Below, in pieces: positions 38,061 to 49,078 of a stretch of DNA of 64,000 bases. Both the position numbers and the translations under genes were made by a program. The DNA comes from Vibrio ostreicida. Its GTDB lineage: Bacteria; Pseudomonadota; Gammaproteobacteria; Enterobacterales; Vibrionaceae. Position 1 is the stretch's first letter. The number at the start of each line of letters is the position of its first letter. Location of the stretch: assembly GCF_013074385.2 (NCBI RefSeq), contig NZ_JABEYA020000002.1:310001-374000 (forward strand), written 5' to 3'. The notes below the pieces were generated by a model. It did not search any database, was not told the origin of the DNA, and was given only the letters and a program-made list of their open reading frames with translations.

Positions 38061-39311
38061 ATGCTAAAGCGTGATATGAACATCGCAGATTACGATGCGG
38101 AATTGTTCGCAGCCATTGAGGAAGAAACCCTTCGTCAGGAAGAACACATTGAACTGATTGCTTCTGAGAATTATACCAGTCCTCGAGTGATGGAAGCTCA
38201 AGGTTCTCAGTTAACCAATAAGTATGCGGAAGGCTACCCAGGTAAGCGTTATTACGGTGGTTGTGAATTTGTGGATAAAGCCGAAGCACTCGCCATTGAT
38301 CGTGCTTGTCAGCTGTTCGGTGCAGAGTACGCAAACGTGCAACCACACTCTGGCTCTCAGGCCAATAGTGCGGTTTACATGGCACTACTCAATCCAGGTG
38401 ACACTGTTTTGGGTATGAGTTTAGCTCATGGTGGCCACCTGACTCACGGCTCTCCAGTTAACTTTTCAGGTAAGCACTATAATGTGATCCCTTATGGCAT
38501 CGATGAAGCTGGCCAAATCAACTATGATGAAATGGAAGCGTTGGCGCTTGAACATAACCCTAAGATGATCATTGGCGGGTTCTCGGCTTATTCTCAGATT
38601 GTTGATTGGGCGCGCATGCGTGAAATCGCTGATAAAGCTGGGGCTTACCTTTTCGTCGACATGGCGCATGTTGCTGGCTTGATTGCGGCAGGTGTGTACC
38701 CAACACCGGTTCCTCATGCGCATGTGGTGACGACTACCACACATAAAACGCTTGCGGGTCCACGCGGCGGGCTTATTTTGTCTAACGACGGCGAAGACAT
38801 GTACAAGAAGCTTAATTCAGCGGTCTTCCCTGGTGGGCAGGGCGGTCCATTGATGCATGTGATCGCGGGTAAAGCGGTCGCGTTTAAAGAAGCAATGGAA
38901 CCAGAGTTTAAAGAGTATCAGGCGCGCGTCGTTAAAAATGCAAAAGCGATGGTTGCTCAATTTCAAGAGCGTGGATACAAAGTTGTATCGAATAGTACAG
39001 AAAACCACCTGTTTCTTGTCGATCTGATTGATAAAAACATTACAGGTAAGGAAGCCGACGCTGCGCTCGGTTCTGCCAATATTACCGTGAATAAAAACTC
39101 AGTGCCTAACGATCCTCGCAGCCCTTTCGTTACTTCAGGTATTCGTATTGGTTCTCCAGCGATTACGCGCCGTGGTTTCACTGAAGAAGACGTGACTCAA
39201 CTGGCCAACTGGATGTGTGATGTGTTGGATAATATCGGTAACGAAGACGTGATCGCGTCAACAAAAGCCAAGGTGCTCGATATTTGTAAACGCTTGCCAG
39301 TGTATGCCTAG
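38061..39311 (+). CDS. glyA: Serine hydroxymethyltransferase
   Basis: PLP enzyme that converts serine and tetrahydrofolate to glycine and 5,10-methylene-THF. The 416 residues fit the family (E. coli 417). The PLP lysine motif [14 protein letters not shown] and the N-terminal [11 protein letters not shown] block are intact. ATG 38061 is preceded by CAGGAGA; an in-frame upstream start (38037) would extend into the leader. Followed by a strong bidirectional terminator. Confidence 0.98.
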   Translation: MLKRDMNIADYDAELFAAIEEETLRQEEHIELIASENYTSPRVMEAQGSQLTNKYAEGYPGKRYYGGCEFVDKAEALAIDRACQLFGAEYANVQPHSGSQANSAVYMALLNPGDTVLGMSLAHGGHLTHGSPVNFSGKHYNVIPYGIDEAGQINYDEMEALALEHNPKMIIGGFSAYSQIVDWARMREIADKAGAYLFVDMAHVAGLIAAGVYPTPVPHAHVVTTTTHKTLAGPRGGLILSNDGEDMYKKLNSAVFPGGQGGPLMHVIAGKAVAFKEAMEPEFKEYQARVVKNAKAMVAQFQERGYKVVSNSTENHLFLVDLIDKNITGKEADAALGSANITVNKNSVPNDPRSPFVTSGIRIGSPAITRRGFTEEDVTQLANWMCDVLDNIGNEDVIASTKAKVLDICKRLPVYA

Positions 39312-39378
39312 CGACAAAGCATCATCGGTTTTTTAAAGGGGCTTGTTTGTCCCTTTGTCGACGATAATGATGTGAAAT

Positions 39379-39414
39379 AAAAAGGGCCGATAACATGTTA
39401 TCGGCCCTTTTTTG
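39379..39414. terminator. Bidirectional terminator after glyA
   Basis: A perfect 30-bp palindrome (15-bp arms, AAAGGGCCGATAACA, 39381-39410) with A and T flanks. Serves glyA and the convergent lipoprotein gene. Confidence 0.92.
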
Positions 39415-39427
39415 ATTTCTGGTTTGC

Positions 39428-39754
39428 TTACTTTGCAATGCTGAGTAAGGTGCCTGATTTACATTTAAATGAGTAGTACTTACGGCTTTCATTGAACTTG
39501 CCTAAGCCTTCACCATCACAGTAATCGATATTGATATCTCGCATGGTTTCAAGGGTCGCTTCCGTCGTTAGCGCGAACTTTGAACCATCGGCACAAACGA
39601 TACGTACGCGGCCATCATCACTGACAGAATACAGATCGACTTCAGTGTTACACAGCTCAAAAGAAGCCTCACGGAAATTGTCTTGCTGTGTATTAGAAGC
39701 ACAACCTGCCAGCAGGGTGGCCAACGCGACGGCGATAAAACCGAATCTTTTCAT
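39428..39754 (-). CDS. Cysteine-rich lipoprotein of unknown function
   Basis: 108 residues with a clear lipobox LLAGC (Cys19). The mature part has four further cysteines (LCNTEVD, RIVCADG, DYCDGEG and FKCKSG), suggesting two disulfides in the periplasm. ATG 39754 is chosen over the ATG six bases upstream because AGGGA then has normal spacing. I do not recognise the family. It lies alone between glyA and lipA, convergent with glyA. Confidence 0.78.
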   Translation of the reverse strand: MKRFGFIAVALATLLAGCASNTQQDNFREASFELCNTEVDLYSVSDDGRVRIVCADGSKFALTTEATLETMRDINIDYCDGEGLGKFNESRKYYSFKCKSGTLLSIAK

Positions 39755-39886
39755 AATCATTCCCTAGTCGATATACTTTTATTTATATTGTTACGGCTAA
39801 GCCTATAGAAGAGTTGTGTCTCAATCAAGAAACCCAGCGCAAAAAAGACCCTAGGTTAGCCATTCTAAACGATGCGAAAGTCGACA

Positions 39887-40852
39887 TTACGTCACTTCGA
39901 TACCTTGCGCTTGCAGATCAGCATGATATGAAGAACGGACGAAAGGACCACAAGCGGCATGAGTAAAGCCTAACTCAAGGGCGATGTCTTTAAGTTCATC
40001 AAATTCAGCGGGTGGTACATAACGCTCTACGGGTAAATGGTGTCGGCTCGGGGCCAAATATTGGCCAAGGGTCAGCATGGTAACGTCGTGTTCACGAAGA
40101 TCCTTGAGAACTTCAATGATTTCTTCTTTGGTTTCACCTAGGCCCATCATCAGGCCAGATTTGGTCGGAATATGGGGGTGTTGCTGCTTAAACTTTTTCA
40201 GCAATTGCAAAGACCACTTGTAATTCGCTCCAGGTCGAGCTTTACGATACAGCCTCGGTGCGGTCTCAAGGTTGTGGTTGAAGACATCAGGTGGATTGTC
40301 TTTCATCAACTCTAATGCCACATCCATACGACCTCGAAAATCAGGGACTAACGTTTCAATTCGGATGTTGGGGTTGAGAGCTCTAATTTCACGATTGCAA
40401 TCGGCAAAGTGCTGGGCACCGCCATCACGGAGATCGTCTCGGTCTACTGAGGTGATGACCACGTACTTTAGCTTCATATCAGCGATCGTTTGCGCCAATT
40501 TTGTCGGCTCGTTGGCTTCTGGAGCCACTGGTCGGCCATGAGCTACGTCGCAAAAAGGGCAACGACGGGTACAAATTGCACCCAAAATCATAAAGGTGGC
40601 CGTGCCGTGGTTAAAACATTCGGCAAGATTCGGGCAGGAGGCTTCTTCACACACTGAGTGAAGGTCGTTTTTACGCATTGCCGATTTAATTTCTTGAATT
40701 CGTTTGCTGTCTGCCGGAAGTTTGATCTTCATCCAATCTGGCTTGCGCAGGATCTCTTTTTGCTCGGTTGGCATGTTCTTAACCGGAATCAGTGCCATTT
40801 TGTCAGCGTCACGATACTTAACGCCTTTTTCCATTTGGATTGGTTTACTCAT
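39887..40852 (-). CDS. lipA: Lipoyl synthase
   Basis: Radical SAM enzyme that inserts two sulfurs into protein-bound octanoyl groups. Both clusters are visible: auxiliary [12 protein letters not shown] (about residues 68-79) and radical [11 protein letters not shown] (about 94-101). The terminal RSSYHA serine ligand motif is present. 321 residues, normal. It lies 7 bp downstream of lipB, which makes its octanoyl substrate. Confidence 0.98.
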   Translation of the reverse strand: MSKPIQMEKGVKYRDADKMALIPVKNMPTEQKEILRKPDWMKIKLPADSKRIQEIKSAMRKNDLHSVCEEASCPNLAECFNHGTATFMILGAICTRRCPFCDVAHGRPVAPEANEPTKLAQTIADMKLKYVVITSVDRDDLRDGGAQHFADCNREIRALNPNIRIETLVPDFRGRMDVALELMKDNPPDVFNHNLETAPRLYRKARPGANYKWSLQLLKKFKQQHPHIPTKSGLMMGLGETKEEIIEVLKDLREHDVTMLTLGQYLAPSRHHLPVERYVPPAEFDELKDIALELGFTHAACGPFVRSSYHADLQAQGIEVT

Positions 40853-40859
40853 GCTTTAT

Positions 40860-41528
40860 TTACTTCTCGTTGCTTTCATCGCTTAGAAGGGGCTGTGTGC
40901 TGAATTCCACGTGCTCATAACCGAGCAAAGTGACCAGTTCTTCGACCAGTGCCTCTTCAACCTGTGTAAGATTATCTGGGCCGCCAAGTTGGCTGACTTG
41001 AGCCATTTCCATTCCCGCATACCCACATGGGTTTATACGTTGAAATGGAGATAAGTCCATATTGACATTGAGAGCCAGACCATGAAATGAGCATCCTTTT
41101 CGGATCCTCAACCCCAAAGAGCAGATTTTCTTGTTATCGACGTACACGCCCGGTGCATCTGGCCGTGCTGCTGAATCAATGTTGTAGCGCTTGAGCGTAT
41201 GGATCACGAGGTTTTCGATATGCGTAACCAGATCTCTCACACCCAGTTTCTTGCGGCGCAAATTAATGAGGAAATAAGCCACAAGTTGGCCGGGCCCATG
41301 GTAGGTAACCTGACCACCCCTATCGCTCTGAACGACAGGGATCTCACCGGTGTTAATTAAATGTTCAGATTTTCCGGCTTGCCCCTGAGTAAAGACAGGG
41401 TTGTGTTCCACCAACCAGATTTGGTCAAGGGTGTCATCATCACGTGTATCTGTGAAGTCGTGCATCGCTTGCCAGATAGGCTCATAATCTTGCCTGCCCA
41501 GACGCTTTACAACTAACTGGTTTTGCAT
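40860..41528 (-). CDS. lipB: Octanoyl-[ACP]:protein N-octanoyltransferase
   Basis: Transfers octanoate from ACP to lipoate-dependent enzymes. The 222 residues show [36 protein letters not shown] with the catalytic Lys region, and the nucleophile Cys in INPCGYAG. Operon with lipA; a terminator separates it from ybeD upstream. Confidence 0.97.
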   Translation of the reverse strand: MQNQLVVKRLGRQDYEPIWQAMHDFTDTRDDDTLDQIWLVEHNPVFTQGQAGKSEHLINTGEIPVVQSDRGGQVTYHGPGQLVAYFLINLRRKKLGVRDLVTHIENLVIHTLKRYNIDSAARPDAPGVYVDNKKICSLGLRIRKGCSFHGLALNVNMDLSPFQRINPCGYAGMEMAQVSQLGGPDNLTQVEEALVEELVTLLGYEHVEFSTQPLLSDESNEK

Positions 41529-41657
41529 GTGTGATCCTATTGCCGGTCTTTAACGTGACCGGATTATAAACCGGAACAGGTCTATGAACTATATACCTGT
41601 AACACAATTTTAACCCTTAACTCTGTGTAGGATTGGTATCTGGTTGATATCGATAAA

Positions 41658-41679
41658 GAAAGCAGCAAACGCTGCTTTC
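41658..41679 (-). terminator. Terminator after ybeD
   Basis: GAAAGCAGC pairs with GCTGCTTTC around a 4-base loop; on the minus strand a short T-run follows. Confidence 0.75.
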
Positions 41680-41706
41680 AAAATAATTTTATTTTATCAA
41701 ATAAAA

Positions 41707-41985
41707 CTATAGTACCATGCGTACAATATCGATTTCGCCCAATTCTTTATAAAGGGTTTCCACCTGCTCGATGGACGTCGCCGTTATGGTGACGGACACA
41801 GAATGATAGTTGCCCTTGGCACTCGGCTTAACATTGGGTAAATAATCTCCCGGAGCATGGCGTTGAATCACTGCAACCACCTTCTCTGGTAGTTCTGGCT
41901 TGGCGTAGCCCATGACCTTATAGGTAAAGGAACAAGGGAACTCAAGCAAGTCTTTCAGTTTTGCATCTGAGTTGATAGTCAACAT
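41707..41985 (-). CDS. ybeD: DUF493 family protein YbeD
   Basis: A 92-residue cytoplasmic protein with the YbeD pattern ([26 protein letters not shown], a C-terminal VRMVL). Structurally ACT-like and possibly regulatory; exact role not established. GGAG precedes the start. It lies between dacA and lipB as in E. coli, but here terminators on both sides make it look monocistronic. Confidence 0.93.
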   Translation of the reverse strand: MLTINSDAKLKDLLEFPCSFTYKVMGYAKPELPEKVVAVIQRHAPGDYLPNVKPSAKGNYHSVSVTITATSIEQVETLYKELGEIDIVRMVL

Positions 41986-42084
41986 TATATTACTCCAAGT
42001 TGAACGTCATTTTCATCGCGCGAAATAGTACTGCCATTGAGCCTAAATCTCAAGATGCCCGTTTTCAGGTGAACTAAACGGAAC

Positions 42085-42108
42085 AAAAAAGCCGCATTAA
42101 AGCGGCTT
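42085..42108 (-). terminator. Rho-independent terminator after dacA
   Basis: On the minus strand AAGCCGC pairs with GCGGCTT around a 6-base loop and runs into T's. Confidence 0.88.
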
Positions 42109-42127
42109 AGTCTCTTTGTCTTAGTGT

Positions 42128-43306
42128 TTACAAAAAGCTGTTAAACAGCATCACAATGTAATCCCACAAGCGACTGAAAATCCCGCCTTGCTCGATATCT
42201 TCCAGAGCTAATAGAGGGTATTCAGCCACATCATCTCCCTCTAGTTGGTAGTATAGCTTACCCACTACATCACCTTTACTAATTGGAGCTTCAAGCTCTT
42301 TTTCTAGAACGAAACTGGCCTTCAGGTTTTTTGCCTGACCACGAGGAAGAGTCACGTAGGTGTCTTTATCTAAGCCCAGTGCCACTGTGCTTTTATCACC
42401 CATCCAGATTTTTTCTTCAACGAAGGTTTCGCCGGCTTTATGTGGAGCAACCGTTTCAAAAAAGCGGAAGCCATAACTCAGGAGTTTTTTACTCTCTGAC
42501 TTACGCGCGTTGGCACTTTTAGTGCCCATTACCACAGCAACAAGGCGCATTTTTCCTTCTGTTGCTGAGCTGACAAGGCTGTATCCCGCATTGTTGGTGT
42601 GGCCTGTTTTAATGCCATCAACATTCATGCTTTTATCCCAAAGCAACCCGTTGCGGTTGTATTGGGTAATGCCGTTGTAGGTGAATTTTTTCTCCGAGTA
42701 AATACGGTACTCTTCAGGAACATCGCGGATCAGAGCTTGACCCAATAGAGCCATATCATACGGCGTTGAGTAGAGGTTAGGGTTGTCGAGTCCATGGACA
42801 TTGGCAAAATGAGAGTTTGTCATGCCAAGCGTTTTGGTCCATGCATTCATTAGGTCTACAAACGCATCTTCGGAGCCTGCAATATGCTCGGCCATAGCGA
42901 CACAGGCATCATTTCCAGATTGGACAATAATGCCGCGGTTAAGATCTTTAACTTTAACGGTTGTGCCGACTTCAATGAACATCTTTGAAGACTCGGGGAA
43001 ATTCTTAGCCCAAGCCTTTTTACTGATCGTCACGTCATCTTCGAGAGAAACGTTACCACGTTCTATTTCTTGTCCGATGACATAACTGGTCATCATCTTG
43101 GTTAAGCTGGCTGGAGAGAGTTTGGTATTCATCTCTTTTTCCGCCAGTATTTTCCCTGAATGATAGTCCATCAGAACATAGCCTTTTGCGGCAATCTGAG
43201 GGGCATCTGGGACAACAATAGGGGTTGCGAATGAGGAGGCTGCGAAGGTTGCACAAAGCGCAATAGAAGACGCAAAAACGGATTTACTTAGCGTTGTTTT
43301 TTTCAT
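42128..43306 (-). CDS. dacA: D-alanyl-D-alanine carboxypeptidase (PBP5-type)
   Basis: Trims the terminal D-Ala of muropeptide stems in the periplasm. Signal peptide residues 1-28. All three penicillin-binding motifs are present: SLTK (Ser67-Lys70), SGN (130-132) and KTG (233-235). A PBP5_C beta domain and a C-terminal amphipathic membrane anchor (SRLWDYIVMLFNSF) follow. The start at 43306 (MKKTTLSKSV) is chosen because it begins a normal signal peptide. Confidence 0.97.
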   Translation of the reverse strand: MKKTTLSKSVFASSIALCATFAASSFATPIVVPDAPQIAAKGYVLMDYHSGKILAEKEMNTKLSPASLTKMMTSYVIGQEIERGNVSLEDDVTISKKAWAKNFPESSKMFIEVGTTVKVKDLNRGIIVQSGNDACVAMAEHIAGSEDAFVDLMNAWTKTLGMTNSHFANVHGLDNPNLYSTPYDMALLGQALIRDVPEEYRIYSEKKFTYNGITQYNRNGLLWDKSMNVDGIKTGHTNNAGYSLVSSATEGKMRLVAVVMGTKSANARKSESKKLLSYGFRFFETVAPHKAGETFVEEKIWMGDKSTVALGLDKDTYVTLPRGQAKNLKASFVLEKELEAPISKGDVVGKLYYQLEGDDVAEYPLLALEDIEQGGIFSRLWDYIVMLFNSFL

Positions 43307-43395
43307 ATTGACTACAGGTTTTTGAAAACTGTCCATATATTAGCAGAAACAATCGGTCAAACCAGCGCAGGGTTGCCCTTGCACTAGAATGAGTA

Positions 43396-44178
43396 CTAGT
43401 GAGATCTTACAAATGCACTCGAATAGCCCATCAGTTTAACCTTTTCTAACGCGGCTTGCGTCAGCATATAGTCATCAAATGGACCCAAAAAGACTTTATG
43501 AGTGCCTTTGTTCGAATTGATATAGCTTTTGACTGATAATGTTTGACTTAAATCTTGAGCCAAAGTTCGCACTCTATCTTCGTATTTTGATGAAGCGACT
43601 TGGATAACAAATTTCGCTAAGGCTTTTTGTTTGTGAACTTCTGTTGGTTTCTCGACAGAAATGACCTCAATTGCGACATTGGCTGTCCCGGTTTTAATCA
43701 CATCCAGCTTCGTGGCTGCGGCAAAACTGAGATCGATAATACGGCCTGGGTGGAAGGGGCCGCGATCATTAATACGGACAATGGCTGTTTTATTATTGTC
43801 TTTGTTCGTCACCTTGACATAGCTCGGAATTGGCAAGGTCTTGTGTGCTGCCGTCATCGAATACATATCGTAAACTTCGCCATTTGACGTCTTATGGCCG
43901 TGAAATTTTTTGCCATACCAAGATGCCTTCCCTTCTTGCTGAAAGCCTTCCGGTTGCTTGATGATTTGGTAACGTTGTCCGCGCAATGTGTAATCACTGT
44001 TACCACCCAGACTATAGGGTTCATACTGAGGATGAGCATCTTCGATATGTTCAACGGAAATCGGCGCCTCAGGGGCGATATCATCATCAATGCTATAACG
44101 CTTTGAAGGTGTAGAGGAACAGCCAGCCAAAAGAGTGATCGTGCATAGGAACACGAACAGGGACGTTTTTATTGTCAT
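43396..44178 (-). CDS. rlpA: Septal ring lytic transglycosylase RlpA
   Basis: Outer-membrane lipoprotein with lipobox LLAGC (Cys20), a double-psi beta-barrel domain (GKASWYGKKFHGHKTSNGE, VRINDRGPFHPGRIIDLS) with the catalytic region, and a C-terminal SPOR domain (about 185-260) that targets denuded septal glycan. The 260 residues are shorter than E. coli RlpA (about 360). It begins directly after rodA on the same strand. Confidence 0.94.
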   Translation of the reverse strand: MTIKTSLFVFLCTITLLAGCSSTPSKRYSIDDDIAPEAPISVEHIEDAHPQYEPYSLGGNSDYTLRGQRYQIIKQPEGFQQEGKASWYGKKFHGHKTSNGEVYDMYSMTAAHKTLPIPSYVKVTNKDNNKTAIVRINDRGPFHPGRIIDLSFAAATKLDVIKTGTANVAIEVISVEKPTEVHKQKALAKFVIQVASSKYEDRVRTLAQDLSQTLSVKSYINSNKGTHKVFLGPFDDYMLTQAALEKVKLMGYSSAFVRSH

Positions 44179-45300
44179 TTATGTTGCCTTCGAGAATGCT
44201 TTTCTATGAGTATGAATGGACATCAGGATGCCGAAGCCAGCCATTAGAGTGACCATGGAGGTTCCCCCATAGCTTATGAGAGGGAGTGGAACACCGACGA
44301 CGGGCAAAATACCACTGACCATCCCTATATTGACGAATACATAGACGAAGAAGCTCAACACGACACTCCCTGCCATCATTCGGCCAAACGCGGTTTGCGC
44401 TTTACTGGCGAGTATCAGGCCACGACCAATGATAAACAAGTAAAGACTAAGTAACACAAGGATGCCTGCTAAGCCCCATTCTTCGGCAATCACCGCAAAA
44501 ATAAAGTCGGTGTGCCGCTCTGGCAAAAATTCCAACTGGGATTGTGTTCCCTGTAACCACCCTTTGCCTGAAATCCCGCCAGAGCCAATCGCGATTTTAC
44601 TTTGTATGATGTGATAACCAGCGCCAAGGGGATCAGATTCAGGGTTAAACAGAGTTCTGACTCGGACCTTTTGATATTCTCTCATCAGAAAGAACCATAA
44701 CACAGGTAAGAAGGCCCCAAGGCCAATCAGGGCAGCAAAAATAATGCTCCAGCGAATGCCTGCTAGGAAGACCACAAAGATACCGGAAGCGGCGATCAGA
44801 ATGGAGGTGCCCAGATCCGGTTGTTTGGCAATCAAAATGGTCGGTACAAAAACCATGACCAAAGAAATCACTAAGGTTTGAAAAGTCGGGGGAAGCGCCC
44901 GTTTACCGATATATCGAGCTACCATCAAAGGCACAGCCAGCTTTAGTAATTCTGACGGTTGAAAACGCACAAATCCGAGATTAAGCCAGCGCTGCGCCCC
45001 TTTTGATGATTCGCCAAAAAATAATACGCCAAACAAGAGCATGACGCCCAGAGTAAATAACAGGGGCGCGAGCGTTTCATAGGTTCTCGGTGGGATCTGG
45101 GCAAGGGCAATCATGACGCCAAGAGACAACAACATGCGCATGGCTTGTCGTTCCATCATGGCAAGGCTTTGGCCACTGGCACTGTACATGACGACCAATC
45201 CAAATCCCATGAGCGCTAGCATCCCTAAGAGAAGAGGTAAGTCAATATGAAATCGCTCAAAAAGCGCTCGGTTTTGGCCTGTGGCAGGATCAAAATCCAT
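44179..45300 (-). CDS. rodA: Rod-shape peptidoglycan polymerase RodA
   Basis: SEDS-family glycosyltransferase that polymerises lipid II with PBP2 in the elongasome. 373 residues, about ten membrane helices. SEDS landmarks include [18 protein letters not shown] and the C-terminal [11 protein letters not shown]. Two bases separate it from mrdA and it abuts rlpA, so the three are one transcription unit. Confidence 0.97.
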   Translation of the reverse strand: MDFDPATGQNRALFERFHIDLPLLLGMLALMGFGLVVMYSASGQSLAMMERQAMRMLLSLGVMIALAQIPPRTYETLAPLLFTLGVMLLFGVLFFGESSKGAQRWLNLGFVRFQPSELLKLAVPLMVARYIGKRALPPTFQTLVISLVMVFVPTILIAKQPDLGTSILIAASGIFVVFLAGIRWSIIFAALIGLGAFLPVLWFFLMREYQKVRVRTLFNPESDPLGAGYHIIQSKIAIGSGGISGKGWLQGTQSQLEFLPERHTDFIFAVIAEEWGLAGILVLLSLYLFIIGRGLILASKAQTAFGRMMAGSVVLSFFVYVFVNIGMVSGILPVVGVPLPLISYGGTSMVTLMAGFGILMSIHTHRKAFSKAT

Positions 45301-45302
45301 TA

Positions 45303-47201
45303 TTAGTTAGCCTCTTTCTGCTGTGCATTTTCACTCTTTGGGTCAAGCATATGATCAAACACTTGTCGAACGACGGGAGCACCTTGAGAGGAGCCGCCGC
45401 CTGCATTCTCTAGGACCATAGAGACCACAAGCTTGGGATCCTCCAGTGGCGCAAATCCAGTGAATAACGCATGATCACGCAGGTGTTCTGGAATTTCATC
45501 GGCATTGTATTCTTCGTCTTCGGCAAGGCCAAAGACTTGCGCGGTGCCGGATTTACCACCACTTATGTAAGGGGTATTGTAGAAAGAACGTCTGGCGGTG
45601 CCTTTTTTACCATGGTTGACCAAACGCATACCTTCAATGGGCAGGTCCCAAAATGATTCTTTGACCCCGTCGATAGAAGGAAAACGTTTTCCCTTAGATA
45701 ACTCAAGTGAGTCAAATGTTTGGCCATTTTTTATCGTTGCTCGCAGCAACTGCGGTGCGTTGACTTTACCTCGGTTGACTAACACGGAGGTGGCTTTGGC
45801 TATTTGCATTGGGGTTGCCGTCCAATAGCCTTGACCAATGCCTACTGGGATCGTATCGCCTTGATACCAAGGGATACGATGTCGTGTCATTTTCCATTCA
45901 CGGGTGGGCATATTGGCGCGGCTTTCTTCGAAAATATCGATCCCGGTTTTTTTGCCAAATCCGAACATCGTCATCCAGTTCGATAGGGTATCAATCCCCA
46001 TGTCATACGCAATTTGGTAGAAGAAGGTATCGACGGACTCCTCGATCGATTTGACCAAGTTGACTTTACCATGGCCCCAGCGTAGCCAGTCCCGAAACGG
46101 TTTTGTTTTAGAGTTAGGAATTTTCCAGTAGCCAGGATCGTTACGCGTGGTGGACGGCGTAACAATACCCTCCTCAAGCGCCGCAACGGCAATGAAAGGC
46201 TTTATCGTCGACGCCGGAGGGTAAATGCCGAGTGTGGCACGGTTAACCAGTGGCCGGTTAGGATCACTGAGTAAAGCATTGTAATCTTTTGAAGAGATAC
46301 CGTGCACAAATGCGTTAGGATCGTAGCTTGGGCTGGAGACCATGGCTAAGACCCCGTTGTCTTTAGGGTCGAGTACGACAGCACTGCCCCGGCGGCTATC
46401 AAAAAGTTGATGAATATACAACTGTAGATCGATGTCGAGGTTGAGCACCAGATCTCTCCCAGGCGCTGGCGGGACGTATTTGAGGGTACGAATAATGCGA
46501 CCACGGCTATTGACTTCAACCTCTTGATATCCGGCCGTGCCGTGCAGAGTGTCCTCGTAGTAGCGCTCTATACCCAGTTTTCCGATATCACGTGTGGCCT
46601 GATAATTAGAGTCTTTTTCCTGTCGAATTAGACGCTTCATATCTTTATCATTGATGCGTGATACATAACCAATGACATGAGTGAGGACGTCTCCAAAAGG
46701 GTAGTGACGTTTCAAACTGGCATTGACAGAGACACCGGGGAATTTGTGTTGATTAACCGAAAATATAGCCACCTGCTTTTGGGTCAACTGAGTCAGGATG
46801 GGGACTGATTTGAAGCGGCGCGTCTGGCGTCGTTCTTTTTCAAAACGCTCAATTTGTTCGGGGGTAATGGTCACGAATTTTTGCAAACGAGCAAGGGTTT
46901 CTGACATGTTTTTGATTTTTTCGGGGGTTATTTCCAAATTAAAAACAGGTTGGTTTTCTGCCAAAAGTTTGCCATTTCGGTCGTAAATTAAACCTCGATT
47001 TGGGGCAATCGGAACGATTTTGATGCGATTGTCGTTGGAGCGGGTTTTGTAATCCTGATACTGATTAACTTGTATGTTATACAAATTGGCAACCAATAGA
47101 CTGACCATGACGACAATGGCAAGGAAAGCGACAAAAGCACGGTTTTTAAATAGCCGTGCTTCTTCTTGATAATCCCTAAAGCGGGTGCGCTTCCTTAGCA
47201 T
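45303..47201 (-). CDS. mrdA: Penicillin-binding protein 2 (elongation transpeptidase)
   Basis: Class B PBP of 632 residues. One N-terminal membrane anchor (about 21-41), a dimerisation domain with RGLIYDRNG, and a transpeptidase domain with the active Ser331 in STIKP, the SVD motif in [10 protein letters not shown], and KSGTAQV. Partner of RodA. Confidence 0.97.
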   Translation of the reverse strand: MLRKRTRFRDYQEEARLFKNRAFVAFLAIVVMVSLLVANLYNIQVNQYQDYKTRSNDNRIKIVPIAPNRGLIYDRNGKLLAENQPVFNLEITPEKIKNMSETLARLQKFVTITPEQIERFEKERRQTRRFKSVPILTQLTQKQVAIFSVNQHKFPGVSVNASLKRHYPFGDVLTHVIGYVSRINDKDMKRLIRQEKDSNYQATRDIGKLGIERYYEDTLHGTAGYQEVEVNSRGRIIRTLKYVPPAPGRDLVLNLDIDLQLYIHQLFDSRRGSAVVLDPKDNGVLAMVSSPSYDPNAFVHGISSKDYNALLSDPNRPLVNRATLGIYPPASTIKPFIAVAALEEGIVTPSTTRNDPGYWKIPNSKTKPFRDWLRWGHGKVNLVKSIEESVDTFFYQIAYDMGIDTLSNWMTMFGFGKKTGIDIFEESRANMPTREWKMTRHRIPWYQGDTIPVGIGQGYWTATPMQIAKATSVLVNRGKVNAPQLLRATIKNGQTFDSLELSKGKRFPSIDGVKESFWDLPIEGMRLVNHGKKGTARRSFYNTPYISGGKSGTAQVFGLAEDEEYNADEIPEHLRDHALFTGFAPLEDPKLVVSMVLENAGGGSSQGAPVVRQVFDHMLDPKSENAQQKEAN

Positions 47202-47207
47202 CGATAC

Positions 47208-47678
47208 TTATTCTCGGTGATAGGGGTGGTTGGTGGTGATACTCCAAGCTCGGTATAAGCTTTCAGCCATCACGATCCTCACCAGTGGGTGAGGTAAGGT
47301 TAGCGCCGATAGGGACCAGCTTTGTTCTGCGGCTTCCTTACAGGCGCAGGCCAGACCTTCAGGCCCGCCAATAAGAATAGAGACATCCCTACCATCTAAC
47401 TTCCAGCTTTCGAGTTGCTGTGCCAATTGCGGGGTGTCCCATTTTTTACCGGGGATATCAAGAGTCACAATACGATTGCCTCTCGCCACCGCCGCTAACA
47501 TCGCTTCACCTTCTTTTTGCAAAATTCTGGCGATATCGGCGTTTTTGCCTCTTTTTCCTGCTGGAATTTCGATGAGCTCCAATGGCATATCATGAGGAAA
47601 GCGTCGCTTGTACTCTTGAAAGCCCTCTTCAACCCATTTCGGCATTTTGGTACCGACGGCAATTAATTGGAGCTTCAT
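47208..47678 (-). CDS. rlmH: 23S rRNA (pseudouridine1915-N3)-methyltransferase
   Basis: SPOUT methyltransferase that modifies helix 69 in assembled ribosomes. The 156 residues carry the knot motif ILIGGPEGL and the C-terminal [20 protein letters not shown]. Four bases separate it from rsfS, with mrdA 6 bp downstream. Confidence 0.97.
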   Translation of the reverse strand: MKLQLIAVGTKMPKWVEEGFQEYKRRFPHDMPLELIEIPAGKRGKNADIARILQKEGEAMLAAVARGNRIVTLDIPGKKWDTPQLAQQLESWKLDGRDVSILIGGPEGLACACKEAAEQSWSLSALTLPHPLVRIVMAESLYRAWSITTNHPYHRE

Positions 47679-47682
47679 CAGT

Positions 47683-48021
47683 TTAACCCCAGAGTTTTTC
47701 TAACTGATAGAGCTCTCTTTGTTCTTCTTGCATCACATGCACAATGGTGTCGCCCATATCGAGTACAACCCACTCACCTTCAGTTTGACCATCAATGCCT
47801 AGAGGATCCAGTCCGGCCATTTTAGATTCTTTCGCGACATGTTCAGCGATGGAAGCAACATGGCGTTTTGAAGTCCCTGTACAGATAATCATGAAATCAG
47901 TAATGCTGGATTTGCCAGTAACGTCGAGCGTTTTTATGTTGAGTGCTTTCATGTCATCGGCTTTGTCTATCAGAAAATCGTTCAGTGCTTCAAGTTGCAA
48001 GGTTTGTTCCTCGGTTATCAT
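47683..48021 (-). CDS. rsfS: Ribosome silencing factor
   Basis: Binds ribosomal protein L14 and blocks subunit joining in starvation. 112 residues with the Iojap pattern [30 protein letters not shown] and [18 protein letters not shown]. It starts 27 bp after the holA stop; nadD, which lies between these genes in E. coli, is missing here. Confidence 0.96.
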   Translation of the reverse strand: MITEEQTLQLEALNDFLIDKADDMKALNIKTLDVTGKSSITDFMIICTGTSKRHVASIAEHVAKESKMAGLDPLGIDGQTEGEWVVLDMGDTIVHVMQEEQRELYQLEKLWG

Positions 48022-48048
48022 TTAAGTAGTGTCGATCTGGTCAGTATA

Positions 48049-49071
48049 TCACGCTTTTTCCAGCTTCACTTGCGGCAAGCACATCTCAACGCTCAACTGA
48101 TGTAATAACGGCCAAGCCGAGGTCTCGTACTGCGTCTTGGACACTACTTCAGCCTGAGCTATCAATTGTATAAGTTGCATAATTCGAGCAGTGGACAGGC
48201 GATCGAGCGCCGCCGAATAGTGCGGCCTTTTGGATGGCCAGATTTTATACTGCTCAAAGACCTGACTGATGGGCTGGTGAGCGGCTAAGCGTTTCATGGA
48301 CAGTAACTGGGTCAGTTCTTTTTGTATGGTTCTCAGTAACATCACCATTTCTACGCCCTCGGCCTCCAATTGACGCAAAACACGCTGAGCTCGCTTGGCT
48401 TGACCTGCTAGCAAGGCATCAGACCAGTGAAAAGCTGTAAAATGGTTATGGCGACTTAAGGACTCTTCTAATCGGATCAAATTAAGTTGTTGATCTGGGT
48501 AAATCAAAGCCAATTTTTCGAGACTTTGAGTCAACGCAAATAAGTTGCCTTCGTGCCATTGTGTGAGCATTTTTATCGCTTCAGCGTCTGCTTTCAGCCC
48601 CATTTTTTTGCATCGGTCTTGAACAAATTTCGGCAGCCGAGATAAATCTGGTGAAAGACAATTGACCCAACAGCCTTGAGCGGAGAGGACCTTAAACCAT
48701 TTGGCGTTTTCCTGAGCTTTGCTGAGCTTAGTGCCGATAACGACGAGAATCACATCACTGTGCAGTTGTTCCGAAAGTGACACGAGCTCCTTGGCTATGC
48801 CTGCATTCACACCGGCTTCGGGTAATTCTAACTCGATGAGTTGTTTCGCAGAGAAAAGGCTCAGAGCTTGGCAACAGTCGTAGACACGATGCCAAGCGAA
48901 CGTGTTATCTATCGTGAAACGATGGCGTTCTTCAAAGCCTTGAGTCAATGCAGAGGTCTGAATCGCTTGACGGGATTCTTGCAGCAGTAAAGGCTCATTA
49001 CCAAACAATAGATAGATTGGGTGGAGTTGTCTATTGAGCTGATCCACGAGTCGGTCGGCAAAGATTCGCAT
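48049..49071 (-). CDS. holA: DNA polymerase III delta subunit
   Basis: Clamp-loader wrench that opens the beta clamp. 340 residues, with LYLLFG-like HPIYLLFGNEPLLLQES near the N-terminus and the AAA-like delta fold with the C-terminal collar region. The start at 49071 (MRIFADRLVDQL) fits homologues; further upstream starts overlap lptE. It follows lptE by 7 bp. Confidence 0.95.
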   Translation of the reverse strand: MRIFADRLVDQLNRQLHPIYLLFGNEPLLLQESRQAIQTSALTQGFEERHRFTIDNTFAWHRVYDCCQALSLFSAKQLIELELPEAGVNAGIAKELVSLSEQLHSDVILVVIGTKLSKAQENAKWFKVLSAQGCWVNCLSPDLSRLPKFVQDRCKKMGLKADAEAIKMLTQWHEGNLFALTQSLEKLALIYPDQQLNLIRLEESLSRHNHFTAFHWSDALLAGQAKRAQRVLRQLEAEGVEMVMLLRTIQKELTQLLSMKRLAAHQPISQVFEQYKIWPSKRPHYSAALDRLSTARIMQLIQLIAQAEVVSKTQYETSAWPLLHQLSVEMCLPQVKLEKA

Positions 49072-49078
49072 ACGGCGG

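Noticed and set aside
45303..47201. SVD instead of SxN in PBP2 as a loss of an active-site motif
   Set aside because: Class B PBP2 proteins normally carry an SxD-type motif here (followed by TFFYQ or similar), so this is family-typical.
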